From: Pseudomonas viridiflava
GTDB lineage: Bacteria; Pseudomonadota; Gammaproteobacteria; Pseudomonadales; Pseudomonadaceae
Reading direction: 5' to 3'
DNA: 64,000 nt
NCBI RefSeq assembly: GCF_900580675.1
Contig: NZ_UTBG01000012.1
Coordinates: 1 to 64,000, forward strand
A program made the translations under genes and the position numbers. A model generated the notes under the pieces. That model worked only from the letters and a program-made list of their open reading frames with translations. It had not been told where the DNA came from and did not search any database. Below, piece after piece: positions 36,101 through 43,447 of the stretch. Positions within the stretch are counted from its first letter, which is position 1; every line of letters begins with the position of its first letter.

Positions 36101-36177
36101 GCGATGGCATTTCGCTTGAACGAGGTTTGAACGGTCGTTTTTCTGGCTGACTGCCGAAGGTTTTCCGTGGGCGACAT
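33124..36177 (-). CDS. Autotransporter subtilisin-like serine protease
   Basis: A 1,017-residue type V secreted protease. After a long signal peptide (cut near AVEAA) comes a peptidase S8 domain with catalytic Asp90 (VYDTGTD), His177 (HGTHVAG) and Ser407 (NSGTSMAAPHV). Asp and His are about 87 residues apart, far more than in simple subtilisins, owing to an insert with paired cysteines and an acidic helical stretch. Next comes an autotransporter-associated beta-strand repeat (about residues 510-560) and a C-terminal beta-barrel of about 270 residues ending in LLF. The start at 36177 (MSPTENLRQ) is preferred over one three codons upstream. The protease part is less GC-rich than the barrel part. 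It resembles Serratia Ssp-type and Pseudomonas PspA/B proteases. Confidence 0.9.
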   Translation of the reverse strand: MSPTENLRQSARKTTVQTSFKRNAIALCVLACLSGTAVEAATYQEQGRPHDAASWRSEEFKSNWGLGAVGAEFAYARGLSGAGVQMAVYDTGTDLRHREFSGKPNTGVLMADNGCISGASLENGCFYAEGDRAAVTVLDTLPPEALAALEELIADGSLTREQLDEYLGLAGATYEAHGTHVAGTALANRDGAGVHGVAYGANLSAVRKFGNTYLGGPIAITDVLRAPLPTAAAVDAAYADLHRHNVRVVNHSWGSPFSPADEAELDIALSITGPPVYTELKAIADNAIQYGMLHVWAAGNLTTANESPQTAPNAGLQSNLPRALAALEPYWLTVVNLNKELTLSDVSMRCGFSKDWCLAAPGTDINSSWVTGSIQTQNSVDLDGNINGFTVTGDKPDLGYALNSGTSMAAPHVTGGLALLMERFPYLNNPQIRDVLLTTATDLGAPGVDDVYGWGLMNLKKAIDGPGQMRVDTVVNMDRPAGGAIVWQGGAWDDWRNDISGPGRLEKTGIGWLRLSGNNSFAGATLKQGILELDGINTLKGDVNVDGGTLRLNGSLAVDGNYRQAAGSTLMTGLAAPTAPAKLQVSNQASITGGTLYLSAQPNSYYLGQRYSILQANAALSGEFAAIDRREFSPFLSVSQIKEANSLLVEFGRGRLLASAAETPNQRAVANAADTDALTSPLVQRLTALFPDQAPSALDQLSGELHPSTQAVLIENSRVLRQAVFNRQRLAPGNRSAGPQANNRGAWVQMPRQSGQLGGDSGTSRAAHSTTGLLVGFDHPLEQGTRLGVVAGSGRTDVKAGSRGKASVDSYQLGVHAGHTWDAFGLYGGIAYAWHEIETKRRVSFPGIENRLSAKYASRTLQTFAEANYRFSHDFWDWQPYVQLANVQQRSEGYNERGGIAALRGKASKDSVNLATGGVRVNLDLGKARIGPSWLSLRGGLAYTHAGGDLHPTAKAAWDGGRVMSVSGAPLDRQSTRIELGATARLSRDSTLDLGFSRQQGERTHDQSLTAQYTLLF

Positions 36178-36305
36178 AGTCCGCACACCTGCACATTGGG
36201 AAGGGCAGGCAGAGTGCGTGATCAGCTAAGGGGGGCGATGTCGGACGCGGCTTATTGGGAAGTGTGTAGAGTTACTTTTGGCTGTGCAGTACAGGCACTG
36301 CGCAG

Positions 36306-36330
36306 GCCCCCTCCAAGGAAAGGAGGGGGC
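36306..36330. terminator. Strong hairpin between bglX and the autotransporter gene
   Basis: GCCCCCTCC (36306-36314) pairs perfectly with GGAGGGGGC (36322-36330). It lies just beyond the bglX stop on the minus strand. No T-run follows in that direction, so it may stabilise the bglX transcript end rather than act as a full intrinsic terminator. Confidence 0.6.
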
Positions 36331-36338
36331 TGCACGTA

Positions 36339-38630
36339 TTACAACAGCTCGAAGGTCTGCTGCTGAACATCCTGGGAATCCAGGCCGATCTGCACATTGA
36401 ACTCGCCGGGTTCGGCGGCGAATTTCAGCTGGGTGTTATAGAACTTCAAGTCGTCTTCGGTGAGGGTGAAGTGCAGCGTGCGCTCCTCGCCTGCCTTGAG
36501 CATGACCTTCTGGAAGTTCTTCAGCTCCTTGATCGGGCGGATCATCGAACCGGCCACGTCCTGGATATACAGCTGCACCACGGTTTCGCCATCGACCTTG
36601 CCGGTGTTTTTCACCGTGACACTGGCGTCGAGCTTGCCGGTCTTGTTCAGGGTGGTGGACGACAGCGCCATGTCCGACAGGCTGAAGGTGGTGTAGCTCA
36701 GGCCGTACCCGAACGGGAACAGCGGCCCCGTGGTGTCATCGAAGTACTGCGAGGTGTAGTTGCCTGGCTTGCCCGGCGTGAACGGTCGGCCGACGGTCAG
36801 GTGGTTGTAGTAGGTGGGAATCTGCCCCACCGAGCGTGGGAAGGTGATCGGCAGCTTGCCCGACGGGTTGTAGTCGCCGAACAGTACGTCGGCGATGGCG
36901 TTGCCGCCTTCGGTGCCGGCAAACCAGGTTTCCAGGATCGCGTCGGCCTGTTTGTTCTCCTCGACAATCGACAGCGGACGGCCGTTCATCAACACCAGCA
37001 CCAGCGGCTTGCCGGTCGCCTTCAGCGCCTTGATCAGGTCGCGCTGGCTTTGCGGGATGTTCAGGTCGGTACGGCTGGAGGATTCGTGGGACATGCCGCG
37101 CGATTCGCCCACGGCAGCCACCACCACGTCGGCATTCTTCGCGGCTTTTACCGCTTCGTCGATCAGCTCCTGTGCCGGGCGGGTATCGTCCACCACTTCC
37201 GGCGCATCGAAGTTGAGGAAGTTGAGGTAGTCGACCACTGCCTTGTCATTGGTGATGTTGGCGCCTCGGGCATAGATGATCTTGCCCTTTTCGCCGATCA
37301 CCGCGTTCATGCCGTCGAGCAGGGTCACCGATTGCTCCGGTTTGCCGGCGGCGGCCCAACTGCCCATCATGTCGATGGGGGCCTTGGCCAAGGGGCCGAC
37401 CAGGGCGATGGTCGCGGACTTTTTCAGCGGCAGGGTGTTGTCCTGGTTTTTCAGCAACACCAGACTGCGGCGCGCGATATCACGTGCGTCGCTGCGGTGC
37501 AGGCGGCTTTCGGCGTAGGTGTCGGCCGGGTCATCCTCGGCCTTGCCGATGCGCAGGTACGGGTCCTTGAACAGGCCCATGTCGTACTTGGCGCCGAGCA
37601 CTTCGCGCACGGCGTTGTCGATGTCGCTCTGTTCGATCTCGCCGGACTTGAGCAGCCCAGGCAATTCCTTGCCGTACAGCGAGTCGTTCATGCTCATGTC
37701 GATACCGGCCTTGATCGCCAGCTTCGCGGCTTCACGCCCGTCCTTGGCCACGCCGTGCTTGATCAGCTCGACGATCGCGCCATGGTCGCTCACGGCCAGG
37801 CCCTTGAAGCCCCAGTCCTTGCGCAGCAGGTCGTTCATCAGCCAGGTATTGGCGGTGGCGGGCACGCCGTTGATCGAGTTCAGCGCTACCATCACACCGC
37901 CGGCACCGGCCTTGATGGCTGCGTGGTAGGGCGGCAGGTAATCCTGGTACATCTTGACCGGGCTCATGTCGACCACGTTGTAGTCGCGCCCGCCTTCCAC
38001 CGCGCCGTAGAGGGCGAAGTGCTTGACGCTGGCCATGATGCTGTCGGCATTCGCGGGGCTCACGCCCTGGAAGGCCTTGACCATCACTTCGGCAATCCGC
38101 GAGACCAGATACGTGTCTTCTCCGAAGCCTTCGGAGGTGCGGCCCCAGCGTGGGTCGCGGGAGATGTCGACCATCGGCGCAAAGGTGATGTCGAGGCTGT
38201 CGGCGGCGGCTTCCTGGGCGGCGATGCGCCCGGAGCGGCCGATGGCGTCCATGTCCCAGCTGGAGGCCAGTGCCAGGCTGATCGGGAAGATCGTGCGGTG
38301 GCCGTGGATCACGTCATAAGCGAAGAACATCGGGATCTTCAGCCGGCTGCGCATGGCCGCGTCCTGCATCGGACGGTTTTCCGGGCGGGTGATCGAGTTG
38401 AATGTGCCACCGATACGGCCGGCGGCGATTTCCTTGCGGATCATCTCGCGGGGCATTTCGGGGCCGATGCTGATCAGGCGCAATTGGCCGATCTTTTCAT
38501 CCAGGGTCATTTGCTTGAGCAGGTCGCTGACAAACGCGTCCTTGTCTTTAAGCGCAGCAGGCTTTGTTTCTGCCCAGACGGGGTGGGTGGCCAGAGTGGC
38601 AACAAGGCCGAGCAAACACAGCTTCTTCAT
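36339..38630 (-). CDS. bglX: Periplasmic beta-glucosidase BglX (GH3)
   Basis: A 763-residue glycoside hydrolase family 3 enzyme that hydrolyses beta-glucosides in the periplasm. The start at 38630 (MKKLCLLGLVATLATHPVWA) gives a clean signal peptide; the ATG seven codons upstream would spoil it. The N-terminal barrel carries DPRWGRTSEGFGEDTYL and the nucleophile Asp in GLAVSDHGA (about residue 280); the second domain has VGESRGMSHESSSRTDL, and the end is a fibronectin-III-like domain, as in E. coli BglX. It stands alone, divergent from the LemA gene. Confidence 0.93.
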   Translation of the reverse strand: MKKLCLLGLVATLATHPVWAETKPAALKDKDAFVSDLLKQMTLDEKIGQLRLISIGPEMPREMIRKEIAAGRIGGTFNSITRPENRPMQDAAMRSRLKIPMFFAYDVIHGHRTIFPISLALASSWDMDAIGRSGRIAAQEAAADSLDITFAPMVDISRDPRWGRTSEGFGEDTYLVSRIAEVMVKAFQGVSPANADSIMASVKHFALYGAVEGGRDYNVVDMSPVKMYQDYLPPYHAAIKAGAGGVMVALNSINGVPATANTWLMNDLLRKDWGFKGLAVSDHGAIVELIKHGVAKDGREAAKLAIKAGIDMSMNDSLYGKELPGLLKSGEIEQSDIDNAVREVLGAKYDMGLFKDPYLRIGKAEDDPADTYAESRLHRSDARDIARRSLVLLKNQDNTLPLKKSATIALVGPLAKAPIDMMGSWAAAGKPEQSVTLLDGMNAVIGEKGKIIYARGANITNDKAVVDYLNFLNFDAPEVVDDTRPAQELIDEAVKAAKNADVVVAAVGESRGMSHESSSRTDLNIPQSQRDLIKALKATGKPLVLVLMNGRPLSIVEENKQADAILETWFAGTEGGNAIADVLFGDYNPSGKLPITFPRSVGQIPTYYNHLTVGRPFTPGKPGNYTSQYFDDTTGPLFPFGYGLSYTTFSLSDMALSSTTLNKTGKLDASVTVKNTGKVDGETVVQLYIQDVAGSMIRPIKELKNFQKVMLKAGEERTLHFTLTEDDLKFYNTQLKFAAEPGEFNVQIGLDSQDVQQQTFELL

Positions 38631-38891
38631 GAATATCCTTTTTCGGCTCACTGCACAGCATCAAGGGAACGCCGTCGGCCAAAATGTGGGGAGCGTCTAT
38701 TGTTGTTCGGGTGTTGTTCAGATAAATGCAGCACACTTCTCTGAACGCTTATTTATGAACTCTTCGTGGCGCTGGGCATCTTTTAGCTGATTGGCTCGAT
38801 GCATGCCAGTAGTGGTGGCGGATTATGCCCCAAGCGCGTGGTCTATAGGGTTAGTCGTCACATTCCATCAAGATCGGGCAGGAGAAACACC

Positions 38892-39503
38892 ATGCAAGCA
38901 GCACAAGGTTACCGCTGGGGCTTGAAAGCCGCGGTTCTGTTATTGATCAGCACGGTGCTGAGCGGTTGCGGCATCAACAATATTCCGACCCTGGATGAAC
39001 AGGCCAAAGCCGCCTGGGGCCAGGTGCAAAACCAGTATCAACGCCGCGCCGACCTGATCCCCAACCTGGTGGAAGTGGTCAAGGGCTATGCCGCCCATGA
39101 GCAAGACACCCTCACTGCCGTGATTGAGGCGCGGGCCAAGGCCACCTCGATCCAGGTGGATGCCAGCACCCTCGACAACCCGGAAAAGCTCAAGCAGTTC
39201 CAGCAAGCCCAGGACGGCTTGAGCGGTGCCCTCAGCCGCCTGATGGTGGTGTCCGAGCGCTACCCGGACCTCAAGGCCAACCAGAACTTCCTGGCCCTGC
39301 AATCGCAACTTGAAGGCACTGAAAACCGTATCGCCGTGGCCCGCCGTGACTTTATCCAGGCGGTGCAGGCCTACAACACCGAAATCCGCACCTTCCCTGG
39401 TCGCCTGTGGCACAGCGTGATGTACAGCGACTTGCCGGTCCGCGCCACGTTTGAAGCCACCAGTGCCGATGCCGATAAAGCGCCGCAAGTGAAGTTCAAA
39501 TAA
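38892..39503 (+). CDS. LemA-family lipoprotein
   Basis: A 203-residue LemA-family protein, not the sensor kinase once called LemA in P. syringae. A lipobox LSGCG near residue 25 suggests lipid attachment. The long helical domain shows the family pattern VQNQYQRRADLIPNLVEVVKGYAAHE (split across residues 42-70), SRLMVVSERYPDLKANQNF and RNFI-like ARRDFIQAVQAYNTEI. The start at 38892 follows AGGAGAAA; an earlier in-frame ATG at 38799 would add 31 unlikely residues. It is first in a three-gene run with two TPM-domain proteins, a pairing seen widely in bacteria, in which the role remains poorly defined. Confidence 0.9.
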   Translation: MQAAQGYRWGLKAAVLLLISTVLSGCGINNIPTLDEQAKAAWGQVQNQYQRRADLIPNLVEVVKGYAAHEQDTLTAVIEARAKATSIQVDASTLDNPEKLKQFQQAQDGLSGALSRLMVVSERYPDLKANQNFLALQSQLEGTENRIAVARRDFIQAVQAYNTEIRTFPGRLWHSVMYSDLPVRATFEATSADADKAPQVKFK

Positions 39504-39521
39504 GACTTTCCTGAGGTGTCG

Positions 39522-40250
39522 ATGCGTTTATTACGGATAGGCTTGGCGCTGTGGCTGTTGGCTTGCGTGGGCGTTGCCCAGGCGGCACTGACCTTCCCGG
39601 CATTGAGCGGGCGGGTGGTGGACAGCGCCCAGATGATCGACCCGGCAACGCGCGAGCAGATCACCCAGCAGTTGCAGGCGCTGGAACAAGCCCGTGGCGA
39701 CCAGATCGTGGTGGTCACGGTGCCCGACCTGCAAGGTGTGCCGATTGAAGACTACGGATACCAATTGGGCCGCCAATGGGGCATAGGCCAGAAGGGCAAG
39801 GACAACGGCGCGCTGTTGATCGTGGCCCGCGATGAGCGCAAATTGCGCATCGAAGTCGGTTATGGCCTGGAAGGCGTGCTGACCGATGCGCAGTCCTGGG
39901 TGATCATCAACCAGGTGATCGCGCCCAAGTTCAAGGCCGGCAATTACAGCCAGGGCATCAGCGACGGCGTCTCGGCGATGGTGCAGGTGGTGGGCGGCGA
40001 GCCGTTGGCGGTGCCTGTGCATGTGGCGGATGCGAATTTTGCCAAGGATAATCCCGGGTTTTCCATCGGGCTGTTTGTCCTGTTGATCGGCGTGTTGTGG
40101 CTGTGCAATCGCCTGGGGCTGCCGATTGGCGCCATCTTGCTGGCGATTCTCAGCAGCAGTGGGCGCGGCGGTGGTGGCGGGGGCGGCGGCGGTGGTTTCC
40201 GCGGCGGCGGCGGTGGCTTCGGCGGCGGCGGGGCGTCGGGGGGATGGTAA
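39522..40250 (+). CDS. TPM-domain membrane protein, YgcG-like, with glycine-rich tail
   Basis: A 242-residue protein with a signal peptide (cut after VAQA), a TPM domain of about 130 residues (LSGRVVDSAQMIDPATREQI onward, with IGQKGKDNGALLIVARDERKLRIEVGYGLEG as the family core), one transmembrane helix near residues 185-200, and a tail of about 30 residues almost entirely glycine with a few Phe, Arg and Ser, ending GGW. The ATG at 39522 follows a CTGAGG ribosome site; GTG two codons earlier is less likely. It is 18 bp downstream of the LemA gene and 31 bp upstream of a second TPM gene. Confidence 0.88.
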   Translation: MRLLRIGLALWLLACVGVAQAALTFPALSGRVVDSAQMIDPATREQITQQLQALEQARGDQIVVVTVPDLQGVPIEDYGYQLGRQWGIGQKGKDNGALLIVARDERKLRIEVGYGLEGVLTDAQSWVIINQVIAPKFKAGNYSQGISDGVSAMVQVVGGEPLAVPVHVADANFAKDNPGFSIGLFVLLIGVLWLCNRLGLPIGAILLAILSSSGRGGGGGGGGGGFRGGGGGFGGGGASGGW

Positions 40251-40281
40251 TCACAATAACTAGAACAGAGCGTCTAAAACC

Positions 40282-40899
40282 ATGGCATTACTGAGTGAAC
40301 ACGAGCAGCGCCAGGTCGCCGAAGCGATCGCGCGGGTAGAGCAACAGACCGACGCCGAACTGGTGACGGTGCTGGCTGCCCGCGCCGACGATTACGCCTA
40401 CATCCCCTTGCTGTGGGCCAGCCTCATCGCGTTGGTGGTGCCCGGTGTGGTGCATTACTTGTCGGGCTACCTGACCATGTACACCTTGCTCCTGGCGCAG
40501 TGGGCGACGTTTATCGTGTTGTGCCTGGTGTTCCGCTTGCCCAAGGTCACCACCCGCCTGATCCCGCGTTCGGTACGCCATTGGCGCGCTTCGAACCTGG
40601 CGCGACGCCAGTTCCTGGAGCAGAACCTGCACCACACGCTGGGCAGCACCGGGGTGCTGATTTTTGTCAGCGAGGCCGAGCGTTACGTGGAAATTCTGGT
40701 GGATGACGGGATTTCCAAACGGCTGGATGACAGCAGTTGGGATGCGATCGTCAAGGCGTTCACCCAGCAGGTGAAGCAGGGGCAGACATTGGCCGGGTTT
40801 ATTGCCTGCATCGAGGCCTGTGGCGAGTTGCTCAAGGTGCATGTGCCGGTGACGCAGACGCGCAATGAGCTGCCAAACCGACTGGTTGTACTCGAATAG
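40282..40899 (+). CDS. Second TPM-domain membrane protein
   Basis: A 205-residue relative of the preceding gene product. It begins directly with the TPM domain (VAEAIARVEQQTDAELVTVLAARADDYAY) and has two transmembrane helices at about residues 50-90, then a cytoplasmic or periplasmic second half with VLIFVSEAERYVEILVDDGISKRLDD. There is no signal peptide or glycine tail. It closes the LemA-TPM-TPM operon; the three products probably act together at the inner membrane, but no biochemical role is known to me. Confidence 0.85.
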   Translation: MALLSEHEQRQVAEAIARVEQQTDAELVTVLAARADDYAYIPLLWASLIALVVPGVVHYLSGYLTMYTLLLAQWATFIVLCLVFRLPKVTTRLIPRSVRHWRASNLARRQFLEQNLHHTLGSTGVLIFVSEAERYVEILVDDGISKRLDDSSWDAIVKAFTQQVKQGQTLAGFIACIEACGELLKVHVPVTQTRNELPNRLVVLE

Positions 40900-40918
40900 C
40901 CCACACCACTTAGAACCC

Positions 40919-41040
40919 CTGTGGGAACTGCCTTTCTGTGGGAGCCGGGCTTGCCCGCGATTGCTTCCACTCGGTTTGCCTGATGGACCGAGGTGCCAGC
41001 ATCGCAGGCAAGCCAGCTCCCACAGAAAAGCAGCTCCCGC
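40919..41040. repeat. REPIN with extended outer inverted repeats
   Basis: The inner pair, 40937-40960 and 41002-41024, is a REPIN variant with GCCGGGCTTGCCCGCGA and TCGCAGGCAAGCCAGCTCC arms. Outside it lies another inverted pair: GGGAACTGCCTTTCTGTG at 40923-40940 matches, with two differences, the reverse complement of CACAGAAAAGCAGCTCCC at 41021-41038. The outer arm again resembles the REP end (GTGGGA-CTGC), which suggests a partial second element around the first. Confidence 0.8.
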
Positions 41041-41145
41041 ATTGGATTTGCGGCGGCTGAGCGACCGTTGATCAAATAACCCCGTGCCCTCAACCCCCAT
41101 CCCCCCTAAAATGCCCGGCATTCCCTGCCCGAGGCGTTTTTGTTC

Positions 41146-42363
41146 ATGTCCGTCACCGCTCAACCTGCCAGCCCTGCGCCGGATCATCACGCCCAGTTCA
41201 TCGAATTGCTGAGCGCAAGCCTCGCGCAGAATGCGTTCATCAAGCTGGTGCTGGCCAAGTACGTTGGTGAGGAAGCCGAGCTGCAACGGCTGATCATCAA
41301 GCCTGTGACGGTCAAGGAGCAGGCGTGCCTGTCTTTCGTCTACCGCTACAAGACCCGCGACATCACCAAGAATCTGCCGCTCGCCGACGGCGTGGCGACG
41401 ATTGCCGAGCTATTGCCGGCCGCGTTCAAGAACGCGCACTTGCTGGCGCTGACCGACGAAGCGCAGCTGGAATACAGCAAGAAGAACAAAAGCTCGCTGT
41501 TCAAAAGCAAGACGCAGCAACTGCGCGAGGCGCCATCGGCCGAGCATAACCGCGAGAAGAATCGCTTCCTCGACCTGAGCCGGCCGTTCCTGGCCGACCT
41601 GGGCGTGACCGATGCCAGGCAGGCGCTGATCCCGGCGATGTCGCGCAAGTGGAAGCAGATCAACAAGTTCATCGAAGTGTTCAGCCACGCGCTGACCTCA
41701 TCGCCCTTGAAGCTGGACCAACCGGTGCGCGTCGCCGATTTCGGTTCGGGCAAGGGGTACCTGACCTTCGCTATCCACGATTACCTGCGCAACACCCTCA
41801 AGGCCGAGGGCGAAGTGACTGGCGTGGAGCTGCGCGAAGACATGGTGACCCTGTGCAATAACGCCGCCGCGCGTTTGGAACACCCGGGGCTGGTGTTCAA
41901 ATGTGGTGACGTGCGCAGCGTGGCGCCGAGCGAGCTGGATGTGATGATCGCCCTGCATGCCTGCGACATCGCCACCGATTACGCGATCCACACCGGCATC
42001 CGTTCCGGCGCGTCGATCATCATGTGCTCGCCGTGCTGCCACAAACAGATTCGCCTGCAAATCCAGAGCCCGGTGCTGCTCAAGCCAATGTTGCAATATG
42101 GTCTGCACCTGGGCCAGCAGGCAGAAATGGTCACCGACAGCTTGCGCGCGCTGTACCTCGAAGCCTGCGGTTACGAGACCAAGGTGTTCGAGTTCATCTC
42201 GTTGGAACACACCAACAAGAACAAGATGATCCTTGCGATCAAGCGCTCCGAGCCGTTGGACAATGCGCAGTTACTGGAAAAAATCCAGGCGCTGAAGGCG
42301 TTCTACCACATCACCGAGCACTGCCTGGAAACCCTGCTGCGCGCGGATGGATTGTTGAGCTGA
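41146..42363 (+). CDS. SAM-dependent methyltransferase-domain protein
   Basis: A 405-residue protein with a C-terminal Rossmann-like methyltransferase domain: motif I is VADFGSGKGYLTFAIHDYL (about residue 190) and the acidic end of strand 2 is GVELREDMV. After it comes ALHACDIATDYAI and the cysteine-rich MCSPCCHKQI, a pattern seen in the Methyltransf_32 / TRM13- and GSTCD-related group. The N-terminal 150 residues are basic and helical and may bind nucleic acid. The ATG at 41146 was taken; a TTG six bases earlier has better spacing from GAGGCG. The substrate is unknown, with RNA as the first guess. Confidence 0.8.
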   Translation: MSVTAQPASPAPDHHAQFIELLSASLAQNAFIKLVLAKYVGEEAELQRLIIKPVTVKEQACLSFVYRYKTRDITKNLPLADGVATIAELLPAAFKNAHLLALTDEAQLEYSKKNKSSLFKSKTQQLREAPSAEHNREKNRFLDLSRPFLADLGVTDARQALIPAMSRKWKQINKFIEVFSHALTSSPLKLDQPVRVADFGSGKGYLTFAIHDYLRNTLKAEGEVTGVELREDMVTLCNNAAARLEHPGLVFKCGDVRSVAPSELDVMIALHACDIATDYAIHTGIRSGASIIMCSPCCHKQIRLQIQSPVLLKPMLQYGLHLGQQAEMVTDSLRALYLEACGYETKVFEFISLEHTNKNKMILAIKRSEPLDNAQLLEKIQALKAFYHITEHCLETLLRADGLLS

Positions 42364-42374
42364 CCTCGGGTTCA

Positions 42375-42446
42375 TGTGGACGCTGGCTTGCCTGCGATGA
42401 CGATAGTGACTGCACAACCGCTATCGCAGGCAAGCCAGCTCCCACA
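42375..42446. repeat. Degenerate REPIN
   Basis: Arms at 42375-42398 and 42423-42446 share GCTGGCTTGCCTGCGAT and its reverse complement; the left arm has lost part of the GGGAG end. The spacer is only 24 bases. It lies between convergent genes and abuts the stop codon of the DMT permease. Confidence 0.8.
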
Positions 42447-42447
42447 G

Positions 42448-43347
42448 TTAGACCGTGTTCGGCTTAAGAGCGGGCGCAGGCCGTACCGTCGTCTTGCGCC
42501 CGAGCATCACCGTCACGATCACCCCGCAGGCAAACAGCCAGGTGATCGGCTCGATATGTTCACCAAAGAACAGCGCCGAAAACGCGATGGTGAAGAAAAT
42601 CTGCAGCAGCTGGATCTGGCTGACGCGTGCAATGCCGCCCATGGCCAACCCGGCGTACCAGGCGAAGAACCCCAGGAACTGCGAGAACAGCGACACATAG
42701 CCGAACGCCCACCAGGCGCGCATGGAAATCGCCCCTTGATGCTGCGCCGCCAGGTACCCCACCGGGCCGATCAGGATTGGCGTTGACAGCACCAGTGCCC
42801 AGCAGATCACTTGCCAGCCGCCCATTTCCTTGGCCAGCCGGCCGCCTTCGGCATAACCCAGGCCGCCGACGGCAATGGCGCCGAGCATCAACAAGTCCCC
42901 CGTCTGAATACTGCCGGCGCCGGTGATCAATGCATAACCGAGCACCAACGCACTGCCCAGCGCCGCGCACGCCCAGAAGGCTTTTGACGGCCGCTCATGG
43001 GACAGCCATGCCGCATACAGCGCCACGCACAGCGGTTGCAGGCCATTGACCAGTGCACCGTGGGACGCCGGCAAGGTTTGCATGGCCCAGGCCGACAGCA
43101 CCGGAAAGCCCAGGATGACCCCGGCAATCACCAGGCACAGCCCGCGCACCTGGCGCCAGGTCGGCCAGCGCTCACGGCGCCACAGCAACAGCGCCGCCGC
43201 CGGGATCGCCGCGAACAAGGCGCGGCCGAGGCCGTTGAGCAACGGGTGGATTTCCTGCACCACGATGCGGGTGAAGGGCAGGGTCAGGCTGAAGATGACG
43301 ACGCCCAGCAGGCCGAGGGCCATGCCGGTGTTTTCGCGCGAGCTCAT
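42448..43347 (-). CDS. DMT-family (EamA) membrane transporter
   Basis: A 299-residue permease with ten hydrophobic segments in two EamA repeats, the usual arrangement for drug/metabolite transporters, many of which export amino acids or metabolites. The start at 43347 (MSSRENTGMALGLLG) is chosen because the open frame upstream runs through non-coding sequence. Internal markers include ALVNGLQPLCVALYAAWL in the first repeat and GGIARVSQIQLLQIFFTIAFSALFFGE in the second. It lies 100 bp downstream of the heme receptor gene on the same strand; cotranscription cannot be excluded, but there is no functional reason to link them. Confidence 0.87.
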   Translation of the reverse strand: MSSRENTGMALGLLGVVIFSLTLPFTRIVVQEIHPLLNGLGRALFAAIPAAALLLWRRERWPTWRQVRGLCLVIAGVILGFPVLSAWAMQTLPASHGALVNGLQPLCVALYAAWLSHERPSKAFWACAALGSALVLGYALITGAGSIQTGDLLMLGAIAVGGLGYAEGGRLAKEMGGWQVICWALVLSTPILIGPVGYLAAQHQGAISMRAWWAFGYVSLFSQFLGFFAWYAGLAMGGIARVSQIQLLQIFFTIAFSALFFGEHIEPITWLFACGVIVTVMLGRKTTVRPAPALKPNTV

Positions 43348-43447
43348 GGGCAGCAACCGAAACGAGAGGGCTTCAAGGGAAGCCCATCTAGCCACAATCC
43401 CCGAAGAATGCGGGCCTACAGCTGGGCGCGGATTTATCCGTACAGTT

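Noticed and set aside
36471..38744. Long open frame on the plus strand opposite bglX
   Set aside because: Antisense shadow of a clear GH3 glucosidase; no recognisable protein features.
5107..42446. Scattered inverted repeats as a possible CRISPR array
   Set aside because: They are isolated inverted pairs tens of kilobases apart, not regularly spaced direct repeats, and no cas genes are present.
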